Part shown: piece after piece, positions 36,249-44,776 of the stretch
Layout: each line of letters begins with the position of its first letter
How positions within the stretch are numbered: the first letter of the stretch is position 1
Assembly: GCA_904420085.1 (NCBI GenBank)
Contig: CAJFUA010000002.1
Coordinates: 1 to 64,000 of the forward strand
DNA from: an uncultured Eubacterium sp.
Lineage (GTDB): Bacteria > Bacillota > Clostridia > Lachnospirales > Lachnospiraceae
Length of the DNA: 64,000 bases
Direction of reading: 5' to 3'
Notes under the pieces: model-generated
Seen by the model: the letters and a program-made list of their open reading frames with translations, nothing else
The model's database searches: none
What the model was told of the DNA's origin: nothing
Made by a program: the position numbers and the translations under genes

Positions 36249-37139
36249 TTATATTTCATTTTTAAAATGAGACTTAAATCCCTCGCCAAATACCTCTTTC
36301 GCCGAAGATACAATCATAAAAGCCTGTGGGTCTACTTCTTTTAAAATATTTCGCACTTTCGGCAATGTCTGTCGCCGCATCACGCACATAATAATCTCTG
36401 TAGACACATTGCTGTAAGCCCCCATTCCTTCCATCATCGTCACGCCTACGTCCAGTTCCTGCATCATCCGCACGGCGATAATCTTTCTTCTGTTACTGAT
36501 GATGTAGACCAACGTAGCTTCATCTCCTCCGTATATGGCTTTATCCATCACGATAGAAGACACATAGATAGCGATGGCCGCAAACAGTGCCACCTCAATA
36601 TTATGAAATGCCAGCGCTGAAGCCACCAATACCACCACGTCCATCAACATATATATCTGGCCCGTTCTCATATGTGGTTTTTTCTGTTTGACAATTTTTA
36701 CAATCACGTCCATTCCACCGGTGGTTGTCTCCATTCGAAACATGACACCCATGGCTACTCCAAACAGACCGCCGCCAATAATGGAAGCCAGCATCATATC
36801 ATCTGTTATGGAAGTTATGCCGGTTAATGCAGGTAATATATCAATCACTACAGAAGAAACAATCAATGTATAAATGGTTGATAAAACAAACCGGATTCCA
36901 AATTTCCATGCTCCCAATATCATAATCGGAACGTTAATAATTAAAATCAACATACCAACTCCCGGCAAAAACGGAAATACCTCTTTTAAAATAATGGCAA
37001 TACCGGATACTCCCCCCGGAGCCAACTGGTTTGGATTGAGGAAAAATGCAATGCCTATGGCATATACAACAGATGCTAATGTGATAACCGCATATCTTCC
37101 TAAAAATTTTAATACTCTATTATTTTTTAATTCTTTCAT
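36249..37139 (-). CDS. YitT family membrane protein
   Basis: 296 residues with five to six membrane segments in the first ~200 (for example AIGIAFFLNPNQLAPGGVSG, IGGGLFGVAMGVMFRMETTTGG) followed by a cytoplasmic DUF2179 domain (about 205-285, TEIIMCVMRRQTLPKVRNIL). The family is widespread in Firmicutes; function is not established. Single gene, no clear partner. Confidence 0.9.
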   Translation of the reverse strand: MKELKNNRVLKFLGRYAVITLASVVYAIGIAFFLNPNQLAPGGVSGIAIILKEVFPFLPGVGMLILIINVPIMILGAWKFGIRFVLSTIYTLIVSSVVIDILPALTGITSITDDMMLASIIGGGLFGVAMGVMFRMETTTGGMDVIVKIVKQKKPHMRTGQIYMLMDVVVLVASALAFHNIEVALFAAIAIYVSSIVMDKAIYGGDEATLVYIISNRRKIIAVRMMQELDVGVTMMEGMGAYSNVSTEIIMCVMRRQTLPKVRNILKEVDPQAFMIVSSAKEVFGEGFKSHFKNEI

Positions 37140-37205
37140 TTTGTGTCAAATCTGCTCCTTTCCGTTATATCTTTACTTTACCACGATAAAATCTCTTTAA
37201 AACAG

Positions 37206-37264
37206 ATATAACTTATCATTAGGATATCCTTTTCTCACAATTCAATCCTTCTGATAAGTTATAT
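37206..37264 (-). terminator. Hairpin after the small Cys protein gene
   Basis: Perfect 13-bp arms (ATATAACTTATCA at 37206-37218 with its complement at 37252-37264) and an inner AGGATATCCT palindrome, followed on the minus strand by CTGTTTT. It lies 54 bases downstream of the small gene and just upstream of YitT. Confidence 0.6.
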
Positions 37265-37317
37265 ACTTGCCTTTATTTTATATAAAATTGCAAATTATCC
37301 TCACAAAATATGGGATA

Positions 37318-37539
37318 TTACATTTCATCATCTCCCGGCAGTTCTGCTGTTGGCACACTACATGCCGTCGGATTGATAGAACATTCCGCACATCCTCTGA
37401 TGACAGATTTATCTTTCTTTATATCCTGCTGTCCATTGACTACTTCATTTACTTTTACATTAATATGTCCGTCGCCCTTTGACATATTGCCATCCAGCAT
37501 CGCCACAATATCATCTATCATTTTTTCTTTATCCATCAT
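37318..37539 (-). CDS. Small cysteine-containing protein of unknown function
   Basis: 73 residues, acidic, with no signal peptide. The start has a very strong ribosome site (AGGAGGATATG, two ATG codons in tandem), which makes a real gene likely. The first half (DDIVAMLDGNMSKGDGHINV) is helical; the C-terminal part has three Cys in GCAECSINPTACSVPTAEL. A CxxC-like pair plus one Cys could bind metal or be modified. I recognise no family and no maturation enzyme nearby. Confidence 0.65.
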   Translation of the reverse strand: MMDKEKMIDDIVAMLDGNMSKGDGHINVKVNEVVNGQQDIKKDKSVIRGCAECSINPTACSVPTAELPGDDEM

Positions 37540-37682
37540 ATCCTCCTGTTCTCTATTATATCAATAACATCGAAATTTATCTTCCGTTTGAGTATAACAG
37601 AAAATTGATTATCCGTAAACCGTTCCTTTAAGGTCTGCGTTATATAATAATTAAAAGCAGTAAATCGTTTTCATTATAAGAA

Positions 37683-37721
37683 AAACACCTGAAAGGTTGT
37701 TAAAAAACTTTTCAGGTGTTT
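37683..37721 (-). terminator. Terminator of secreted-protein cassette 2 (downstream copy)
   Basis: Stem AAACACCTGAAA / TTTCAGGTGTTT with a T-run on the minus strand, 27 bases after the 46-codon gene. Confidence 0.85.
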
Positions 37722-37747
37722 TATATGTATGATGTTAATTTACTTTT

Positions 37748-37888
37748 TTAGTAAAGTCCTGTCCAGCCGTTATCTTCATTTGCTGACTCACCTGTAAATG
37801 TATCAAGGATGCTAGGACTTGTTGTGATCACGTCTTTCGTGTCAAATTCCACCACTTCAGCCTGTGGGCTGTTATAAAATTTCTTCAT
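37748..37888 (-). CDS. 46-residue acidic peptide, cassette copy B
   Basis: Starts at the ATG at 37888 (site AAGGAGG, 6 bases away), 10 bases after the stop codon of the 822-residue secreted protein. It begins MKKFYNSPQAEVVEFDTKD and ends in NEDNGWTGLY. It is 44/46 identical to the copy at 40661-40801; only residues 9 (Q/E) and 30 (T/D) differ. No signal peptide, cysteine or membrane segment. Small proteins with a similar opening seem common in gut Clostridia and are unassigned. Its strict coupling to the secreted protein suggests a shared function. Confidence 0.8.
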   Translation of the reverse strand: MKKFYNSPQAEVVEFDTKDVITTSPSILDTFTGESANEDNGWTGLY

Positions 37889-37898
37889 GCTAACCTCC

Positions 37899-40367
37899 TT
37901 ATTTGATAAATGAATCAATGGTTGACTGATACTCTTCCGCAATTCCTATATAGCCTGCAGCTTTTACTGCTGATGCTACCTGGCTGATGCTTCTTACCGG
38001 TCCCATACTTGAGTAAACCGTTACGGCATCTCCGTTTTCATAGTTGATGGTCACATAAGCTCTTGCAGTAAAGTTTCTGATGTAGTTTGACTCTACTACA
38101 TCACAGATGGAACCACAGTATGTTCCGACAGTGTCCTGATACCAGCCGCTGTTTACAACGTCCAGTTTTGTGTAATCACTGGTAAGGGTTAAGTCTGTTC
38201 CTTTTGCCTCGTAAATATCGTTGGCTGTAATCAGTGTTCCTTCTGTGATGGCATTAGATGCCACTGCATCCATGTTGTCAGATAAAACTGTTGACTGGAA
38301 TCTGATTCCTGCTGTTCCGATATAACGGATTCCTGCGCCGTCTGCCATCGTCACGGACAATTCATTGACAGATGTAAATACCATGTCAGTTTCTACTGTA
38401 ACTTCTGAATTTGGTGCATACATCTTTCCGTCACAGAAGTATCCGTATGCAGCATTACCCAGTGTTACTTTATCACCTGACATCTCTGCAGGTTCTCCAT
38501 CTACTGTTACTGTATATGTTGGTGCAGGTTCCGGTCCGACTACTTTAATTACAAACGGAGCCACATTGCTTCCTACTGCCGTAATTGTAAAATATTTCGT
38601 TTCTCCCGGCTGTGCTTCAACCATTGCCTGGTTAATATATATACAGTCAGCACCGATATATACCTGTGTGTTTCTTGCATCTTTTGCATTGATGTACTCT
38701 GTATCTCCAATGATAACACTTGACGCATTACTTCCTGTTGTAACAAATCCAAACACGGCAAGGTCTTTAAATGCCGTATTCACTCTGTTCCAATCCGGAG
38801 TACCATTATTATAAAATCCTCTAAGTCCGGCATTTCCCATATTTTCAACAGAAGAAGCATATACTGTTGAACCGTTTACGGATGTTCCTTGCAACTGCGT
38901 CCACTCTGAAATGGTCTCCGGGTCAATAGAAGTATCTTCTACTTTTTTTGTAGCATCCGGTTCTAATGGTGCCTCCACTTTAATTGCAAAGGTTTTCATT
39001 GTACCATCATTCATTACGATTGTTACCACGTTCTGTTCTTCCGTAAATACTTCTGTGGATATTTCAACGCAGTCACCGTCATTGTTAAATACGATGGAAT
39101 GATTTTCATATTTATTTCCGTTTACCCAGATTTTTTCTACATTCGTCTGTTTAAAAACAAATGCAGATGCCTCTCCCAAAATACAATTTACACGGTCACC
39201 GTGGTAAGGCGCCTTGGAATGCGGTGCATAAATTCCCCACCAGACACCTGTATCCAAACCATGTGTTCCATTAATAGAGTAAGCATTTTCTAAAACAGAA
39301 CCTTCCTTTGCTTCCAATGTAACCCAGGAACTTGTATCAACTTTTGAAAGATCATGTTCCTCCGGTGCTTCTTCCGGAACTAATTGCACTTCTATCGTGT
39401 TGTTCGTAATCGTAATCTCTTCGCCTTCTTCATTCAATGCTTTAATGATTACCGTATATACCTGATTTTCCTCTACGGAAATGTCCAAACGTGTATCAGA
39501 TACCGGGGTTTCCGTGCCGTTAACAGATACTACATAACTTACTGCACCTGTAATGGCACTCCACGAAACAGTTGCAGTATCTGTTCCATAAACAACGGAA
39601 ACTGCCGCATCAAAGTTCTGGGAAACTTCCTTGAAAAAAGTAAATGTGTTATTGGTAACCTCAATCTCACTACCCTCTGCATCGTATACTTTGACAATAA
39701 AATTATAGGTCTTACCTTCTTCATATGAGAACTGCTCCCAGTCTCCGGCAGTTTTTGATACCAATACATCCTCTGTATCAGCATCAATGATGTCATAACG
39801 TGCAGCTCCTGCAATTGCATCCCATTTTAAGAAAAGCAGTTTATTTGCCTCATCAATTCTGTCCTGTCTCAAATTTAAGTTCGTATTGATTACCTTTTCA
39901 AATTCAACTGCATTTGATGTTCCCTGTGCTACTACCGTTCCATCTTCTGCAAGATACTGAACCACAATCACGAAATTTCCACCATCCGCAACGTTTAATG
40001 ATGAATCTTTTGTGTGCGTAACAGTATCTAATGCCGTTCTGTCATCTTTATTGTTAGCAGTTGTCCAACACCATCCGTTTGCTGCCGCTGCATAATGATT
40101 TTCGTCAAGGACAATCTCATCTGCTTTGCACAAATAAAACGCAAGTGTGGCATAATTTCCATCAGGATTGTTCTCTGTAATCTGTGTCCATCCTTCCGGT
40201 TTTGTCCAGTTGGCATCTAAACCATTACCATCAGCTCTTTTTGTAGCTGTAACTGTAACTTCCACTGGATCATCTGCCTTTGCCGTGGTGTGATACACTG
40301 TAACTGATGTAGCAATCATGGCAAGTGATAACACCACCGAAAGAACCTTTTTAAAAGTCTTATTCAT
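37899..40367 (-). CDS. Large secreted modular protein, cassette copy B
   Basis: 822 residues with a Sec signal peptide (about 1-31, ending in TTAKA) and no sorting motif or C-terminal membrane segment. Residues about 35-330 form three Ig/Fn3-like repeats (each with an ITNNT or VTNNT end). Two further beta-domains follow (about 345-615; the first mentions no known catalytic motif), and a ~204-residue C-terminal module (619-822) nearly identical to that of the 783-residue protein. Likely a surface or extracellular carbohydrate-related protein. Upstream lies a promoter TTGTAT-17-TATCAT. Confidence 0.85.
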   Translation of the reverse strand: MNKTFKKVLSVVLSLAMIATSVTVYHTTAKADDPVEVTVTATKRADGNGLDANWTKPEGWTQITENNPDGNYATLAFYLCKADEIVLDENHYAAAANGWCWTTANNKDDRTALDTVTHTKDSSLNVADGGNFVIVVQYLAEDGTVVAQGTSNAVEFEKVINTNLNLRQDRIDEANKLLFLKWDAIAGAARYDIIDADTEDVLVSKTAGDWEQFSYEEGKTYNFIVKVYDAEGSEIEVTNNTFTFFKEVSQNFDAAVSVVYGTDTATVSWSAITGAVSYVVSVNGTETPVSDTRLDISVEENQVYTVIIKALNEEGEEITITNNTIEVQLVPEEAPEEHDLSKVDTSSWVTLEAKEGSVLENAYSINGTHGLDTGVWWGIYAPHSKAPYHGDRVNCILGEASAFVFKQTNVEKIWVNGNKYENHSIVFNNDGDCVEISTEVFTEEQNVVTIVMNDGTMKTFAIKVEAPLEPDATKKVEDTSIDPETISEWTQLQGTSVNGSTVYASSVENMGNAGLRGFYNNGTPDWNRVNTAFKDLAVFGFVTTGSNASSVIIGDTEYINAKDARNTQVYIGADCIYINQAMVEAQPGETKYFTITAVGSNVAPFVIKVVGPEPAPTYTVTVDGEPAEMSGDKVTLGNAAYGYFCDGKMYAPNSEVTVETDMVFTSVNELSVTMADGAGIRYIGTAGIRFQSTVLSDNMDAVASNAITEGTLITANDIYEAKGTDLTLTSDYTKLDVVNSGWYQDTVGTYCGSICDVVESNYIRNFTARAYVTINYENGDAVTVYSSMGPVRSISQVASAVKAAGYIGIAEEYQSTIDSFIK

Positions 40368-40401
40368 GTTAAATGTTCCTCCTTACTTTTTTTACATTTT
40401 T

Positions 40402-40430
40402 ATGATAACATACCAATTTTTACAATACAA
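40402..40430 (-). promoter_or_regulatory. Predicted promoter of cassette copy B
   Basis: TTGTAT, 17 bases, TATCAT on the minus strand, ending 35 bases before the ATG of the 822-residue protein. The rest of the 293-base gap upstream holds only the terminator of the other cassette and AT-rich sequence. Confidence 0.6.
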
Positions 40431-40574
40431 TCACACCTGCTTATAAAACAAATTTTATTTTTTCATACCTATAAAAATCTTAAAAGTTCCTTTTTCCCTT
40501 TATTTATACTGTGTTTTTAGATGTTTTAATAAATAAAAATGATTTTATTGACTTTTTATTACCGATTTTTCAAC

Positions 40575-40606
40575 GAAAAAAGCACCCGGATTTTTCTTCC
40601 GGGTGC
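40575..40606 (-). terminator. Terminator of cassette copy A
   Basis: Perfect 9-bp GC-rich stem GCACCCGGA / TCCGGGTGC with a 7-base loop, then TTTTTT on the minus strand, 54 bases after the peptide gene. Confidence 0.9.
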
Positions 40607-40660
40607 CTGTCATTTGCCTTTAATTCAATTCATGTATATGCGACTATACATACCCACTTT

Positions 40661-40801
40661 TTAGTAAAGTCCTGTCCAGCCATTATCTTCGTTTGCTGAT
40701 TCACCTGTAAAATCATCAAGGATGCTAGGACTTGTTGTAATCACATCTTTTGTGTCAAATTCTACCACTTCAGCCTCAGGGCTGTTATAAAATTTCTTCA
40801 T
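40661..40801 (-). CDS. 46-residue acidic peptide, cassette copy A
   Basis: ATG at 40801 with AAGGAGG, 10 bases after the 783-residue protein gene. It differs from copy B at two residues. The intergenic bases are also identical between the copies, so peptide, spacer and the end of the large gene were duplicated together. Confidence 0.8.
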   Translation of the reverse strand: MKKFYNSPEAEVVEFDTKDVITTSPSILDDFTGESANEDNGWTGLY

Positions 40802-40811
40802 GCTAACCTCC

Positions 40812-43163
40812 TTATTTGATAAATGAATCAATGGTTGACTTGTACTCTTCCGCAATTCCTGCATAGCCTGCTGCTTTTACTGCTGATGCTACCTGGCTGA
40901 TGCTTCTTACAGGTCCCATACTGGAGTAAACGGTTACGGCATCACTATTTTCATAGTTGATTGTCACATAAGCTCTTGCGGTAAAGTTTCTGATGTAGTT
41001 TGATTCTACCACGTCACAGATGGAACCACAGTATGTTCCCACTGTTTCATTATACCAGCCGCTGTTTGTCACATTTAATTTGGTATAATCACTGGTAAGA
41101 GTCAATTCTTCTCCCTTTGCCTCGTAAATATCGCTTGCCGTAATCAGTGTTCCTTCAGTAATGGCATCCGAAGCTACTGCATCCATGTTGTCAGATACAA
41201 TACTTGACTGGAATCTGATTCCGGCTGTTCCGATATAACGAATACCTGCTCCATTTGCCATAGAAACAGATAATTCTTTGACAGATGTAAATGCCATGTC
41301 TGCTTCTACAGTAACTTCTGAATTTGGTGCATACATCTTTCCGTCACAGAAATATCCGTATGCAGCATCTCCCAATGTTACTTTGTTGTCAACTACACTT
41401 ACTTCTTCATTATCTACAGTTACCTTATAATCTTCCTGTTCAGGTTCTTTTACAACAACACTGCCTGTTTCTACTTCAGGCTCTGTGCTGTATCCTTTTA
41501 AGCTGACCGCCTTAACTGTAACATTTGCCTCAGCGCTGGCTGTTGCATCAATATATCCCATAAGGATTCCATACAAAGCATTTCCATTAGCTGCTTTTGT
41601 AGCCTGGAATTTCAGAGTCACTTCTACTTCCTGCCCTGCTTTTACGCTGGTAACCAGTCCTCCAAACTCTGACCAGTCACCGCCGGCATTTCCGTCACTC
41701 TGGATTAACAGTCTGAAGTTTTTATCTACATCAGATGACACGGTATATTTTGCAACATACCACTTACCTTCCTCTAATGTGATTCCATTCTGTACTAACT
41801 GTGTTGAGTAAGTCTCTCCACCGGCCTTCTCTTCAACAACGCAACTCATAGAACCGTCACCATTATCTGTAGAACTGATCATGTTATCATGATTCCAGTT
41901 ATCTGCACCGATGAACTGTGTATTTAACAGAATTTCTGTATCATCTGGTACCGGTGCTGCTGTCGTAGTTTCCGGTTCTTCCTCAACCTTTAAAAGAATT
42001 GTAACAGACTCTGTTCCGTAGTGGTCATATACAACAACTGTATAATATTCCTCTGTCAAGTTTTCTACAAACAATCTGAGAAACGCACCGTCCGGCATAT
42101 TTGCTTCCTCTACGTCTACGCCGTTAATTACTACCCTGCTGAATGTTGCTGCTATACTAAGTGCTGTATAAACAGTATTTTTTCCGTCAATCATTTCAAT
42201 CTGTGGTTTTACAACTACCTTATCTGCATTATCATATATATTGTAGTAAATATTATTGCTGCCGGTTACAGGTGTCCACTCTGTAATCTCTGAAGGATCA
42301 ATTGTTTCCTCATCTGCTGATGTAGTCTCTTCCGGTGTTGTTTCCTCATCTGCTGATGTAGTCTCTTCCGGTGTTGTTTCCTCGTCTGAGGATGTAGTCT
42401 CTTCCGGTGTTGTTGTTTCTGACGCATCTACACCATTTGCATTGGCAATCTTAACTGTTGCTGTTCCACCTGCATATGTAATTACTACTTCATTCGTCTT
42501 TAATACAAGAGCTGACAGATATATAACCACGCCTGCTCCCTGAACTGCTGAACCGCCAGAAGTGTCGCCATTAATTGAAACTTCGCTGATTCCAGCAGGT
42601 ACAGTCATATAAATACCTAATTCAGTAGCAAATCCAGGCTGTTGAATATTAACGATAGAAGCTGTTGTGCTATCGTCATATGAATATCCCTGTCCAAGGT
42701 CAATCCAGTTAACAACCGAAGGATCCCTTGTTGTCGTCTCTCCTTGTGACTCAATCTTTAATGTTGCATTTCCAGTAAGTGTCTTCTCCGGATCTTCCTG
42801 AGATGTACCTGTGACAACAATAGAATATTCTCCTTCTCCTAAATCTGACACTTCTGACAACGGAATAAACATTCCATTCGCATTTTTACCATCAACTGCA
42901 ACGTCCTCTCCGTTTACAGTTGCTGTTATTGTGTCTGCATCAAGTGCTGTTCCCCATGCAAAATGAATTCTGGCACTATCAAAAATCCCCTGACATGTAA
43001 ACCCGACAATATCGGTATCGCCATCTGTTACAGTGTATATGATTCCATCTACCGTTGCTGAACCTGAAGCATTAACACTGCTTGTATTATATACCGTTAC
43101 CGAGCATACAACCATTGCAATCGCACTGACAATTGCAATCATTTTTTTGAAACGTCTGTTCAT
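40812..43163 (-). CDS. Large secreted modular protein with CBM-like domain, cassette copy A
   Basis: 783 residues with a signal peptide (about 1-32, ending in SSVNASG). Order: two Ig-like domains; an acidic Thr/Glu linker (about 245-295) with three copies of the 12-residue unit ETTPEETTSADE; another Ig-like domain; a carbohydrate-binding-module-like jelly roll (about 395-560, with NGDGSMSCVVEEKAGGETYS and KWYVAKYTVSSD, resembling CBM4/9); and the ~204-residue C-terminal module (580-783) shared with copy B. No catalytic domain or anchor motif is visible. The CBM hints at glycan binding. Confidence 0.85.
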   Translation of the reverse strand: MNRRFKKMIAIVSAIAMVVCSVTVYNTSSVNASGSATVDGIIYTVTDGDTDIVGFTCQGIFDSARIHFAWGTALDADTITATVNGEDVAVDGKNANGMFIPLSEVSDLGEGEYSIVVTGTSQEDPEKTLTGNATLKIESQGETTTRDPSVVNWIDLGQGYSYDDSTTASIVNIQQPGFATELGIYMTVPAGISEVSINGDTSGGSAVQGAGVVIYLSALVLKTNEVVITYAGGTATVKIANANGVDASETTTPEETTSSDEETTPEETTSADEETTPEETTSADEETIDPSEITEWTPVTGSNNIYYNIYDNADKVVVKPQIEMIDGKNTVYTALSIAATFSRVVINGVDVEEANMPDGAFLRLFVENLTEEYYTVVVYDHYGTESVTILLKVEEEPETTTAAPVPDDTEILLNTQFIGADNWNHDNMISSTDNGDGSMSCVVEEKAGGETYSTQLVQNGITLEEGKWYVAKYTVSSDVDKNFRLLIQSDGNAGGDWSEFGGLVTSVKAGQEVEVTLKFQATKAANGNALYGILMGYIDATASAEANVTVKAVSLKGYSTEPEVETGSVVVKEPEQEDYKVTVDNEEVSVVDNKVTLGDAAYGYFCDGKMYAPNSEVTVEADMAFTSVKELSVSMANGAGIRYIGTAGIRFQSSIVSDNMDAVASDAITEGTLITASDIYEAKGEELTLTSDYTKLNVTNSGWYNETVGTYCGSICDVVESNYIRNFTARAYVTINYENSDAVTVYSSMGPVRSISQVASAVKAAGYAGIAEEYKSTIDSFIK
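42304..42411. repeat. Three tandem 36-bp repeats in the linker
   Basis: In-frame units at 42304, 42340 and 42376, almost identical, encoding 12 residues each of a Thr/Glu-rich linker. Such repeats can expand or contract without frameshift. Confidence 0.95.
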
Positions 43164-43483
43164 TTCAAATCTCCTTTCCTATTATTTACTTTAGGTTTTC
43201 GTGAATAATCCTTTCGAAGCCCCCTGATTAGTCCTTTACCCACAATCCTAAACTTAATTATAATAAAAATATACAAATATTGGCAGTGTGATTTTTATTA
43301 AAAAGGTGTCATTTTTTATAAAAACGTTTTTATTTGTTGGCGTTTTTTCTGAAATTCTTCTCTTTTTTTATTCTTTTTTCTTGTTTTGCAAAAAAAACAT
43401 TTTTAATTTTACATATAGAAAGTATGATTTTTTTGAGATTTCCGATGCATTTTCAGCTCCCTATTTCACGTTTTTCACCTTAT

Positions 43484-43523
43484 AAAAAACTGCCTGTCAG
43501 GACTGTTTTTCCCGACAGGCAGT
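43484..43523 (-). terminator. Terminator of the transglutaminase-like gene
   Basis: Perfect 10-bp stem ACTGCCTGTC / GACAGGCAGT, then TTTTTTATAA on the minus strand. The remaining 320 bases up to the 783-residue protein gene (43164-43483) are AT-rich leader with long T-runs; I see no gene there. Confidence 0.9.
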
Positions 43524-43534
43524 TTTTATTATCA

Positions 43535-44695
43535 TTATTTTATCTTTATGGTCTTTTTTGCGGACCATTTTGTATAGACCGTTTTTCCCTGAATCACTTT
43601 TGACGCCCGGAAGCGTATATAATATTTTTTATTTCTTTTTAATTTCCGCAGATAAACATTTCTTTTCCTGCTTTTTATCTTTTTCGCCCCTTTAAAATTC
43701 TTTTTTTCAGCATACTGTATGATGTATTTCACACCTGTATCTACTTTTTTCAAAGTAATTTTCTTTTTATTTACCTTCTTAAAACGGGGTTTTATCATCT
43801 TAAACTGAGCAATCGTACTCTTTTTGGATAATGTGTTGGTTCCCTTACCATAATCCGATTTTGCCATGGGATAATTGGCATAAAATTCATCACTGCTGTA
43901 ATTATCAAATCGGATATGATTTTCAAAACTGTCACCTTTCAAAAAATTTTGATATGTATAACCTCTCTGATAATTTTCAGAATCCCATGTGGCGTCAATA
44001 TTATAATAATATTTTCCCAGCTTTACAATATTCCATCCATGCAGTTCTCCACCTGCATATCCTCCAATCAGTCTGACAGAAATATCAGCTTCCCGAAGCA
44101 TTTTATACATAAGTTGGGCATACCCCTGACACACTGCCTGACCGTTAAATAATGCTCCATAAGAAGTAAACACAATATCGTCTTTCATGTTATATGCATA
44201 CTGTACATTTTGACACACATAATCATAGACCGTTTTTATTTTTTCATAGTCCGAGGTTTTTTGGGTAAATCCAAACCTGCGAATTAACGCTTCTACCCTG
44301 GACTCTACCTTCTCTTTCTGTTTCAGCGTTGTATAGTAATCATAATCAATGTCAAACTGGTAATAATAAGTGATTTTGCCTTTTTCTAGTACCGGAAAAT
44401 ATACATAATTGGGAACCTCTGATTTAATGTCCCAATAGAGATAGTCCCCTTCACTGCTGTTATCTGTCTCTTTTGTCAGTTCCTGTTTAAAATGTTCGTA
44501 AACTTTAATGGGAGACTGAATGTTTGTCTTAAAATATACTTTCACATTGGACGCATGATTTGCCACTTCGTCTCTGACCTGGTCGGCTGCTGTTTCAATG
44601 GTAGTATATCGGATGTCCGCATTGACCTGTATGCTGCCGGACACTGTTACCAAAAGTAACAGTCCAATGATTGATATAATCTTTTTGATTCTCAT
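43535..44695 (-). CDS. Secreted transglutaminase-like (Tgase/protease fold) protein with basic Fn3-like tail
   Basis: 386 residues from the ATG at 44695 (site AAGGAGGGGG). Signal peptide about 1-26. The transglutaminase-like core has the catalytic triad Cys189 (NGQAVCQGYAQ), His219 (GGELHGWNIV) and Asp234 (YNIDATWD). These bacterial proteins are thought to be proteases or crosslinking enzymes. The last ~85 residues form a very Lys-rich Fn3-like domain (KKYYIRFRASK and KWSAKKTIKIK), similar to the tail of the GH16 protein nearby, perhaps for binding the cell wall or anionic polymer. Confidence 0.88.
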   Translation of the reverse strand: MRIKKIISIIGLLLLVTVSGSIQVNADIRYTTIETAADQVRDEVANHASNVKVYFKTNIQSPIKVYEHFKQELTKETDNSSEGDYLYWDIKSEVPNYVYFPVLEKGKITYYYQFDIDYDYYTTLKQKEKVESRVEALIRRFGFTQKTSDYEKIKTVYDYVCQNVQYAYNMKDDIVFTSYGALFNGQAVCQGYAQLMYKMLREADISVRLIGGYAGGELHGWNIVKLGKYYYNIDATWDSENYQRGYTYQNFLKGDSFENHIRFDNYSSDEFYANYPMAKSDYGKGTNTLSKKSTIAQFKMIKPRFKKVNKKKITLKKVDTGVKYIIQYAEKKNFKGAKKIKSRKRNVYLRKLKRNKKYYIRFRASKVIQGKTVYTKWSAKKTIKIK

Positions 44696-44719
44696 TTCCC
44701 CCTCCTTCCCATATGTCAA

Positions 44720-44764
44720 TAATGCCGCTGACTGCACTTTTAAAAGCACATCAGCGGGCATTAT
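44720..44764 (-). terminator. Stem-loop between TPR and transglutaminase genes
   Basis: Long stem (TAATGCCCGCTGATGTGC region with its complement, one short mismatch) with a TTTTAAAA centre. It follows the TPR gene by 12 bases; the T-tract is poor, so it may be a partial terminator. Confidence 0.55.
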
Positions 44765-44776
44765 CTATATTTTACT

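Noticed and set aside
37748-40801. RiPP precursor role for the 46-residue peptides
   Set aside because: No maturase, protease-transporter or Cys/Ser-rich core is near; only the small size would support it.
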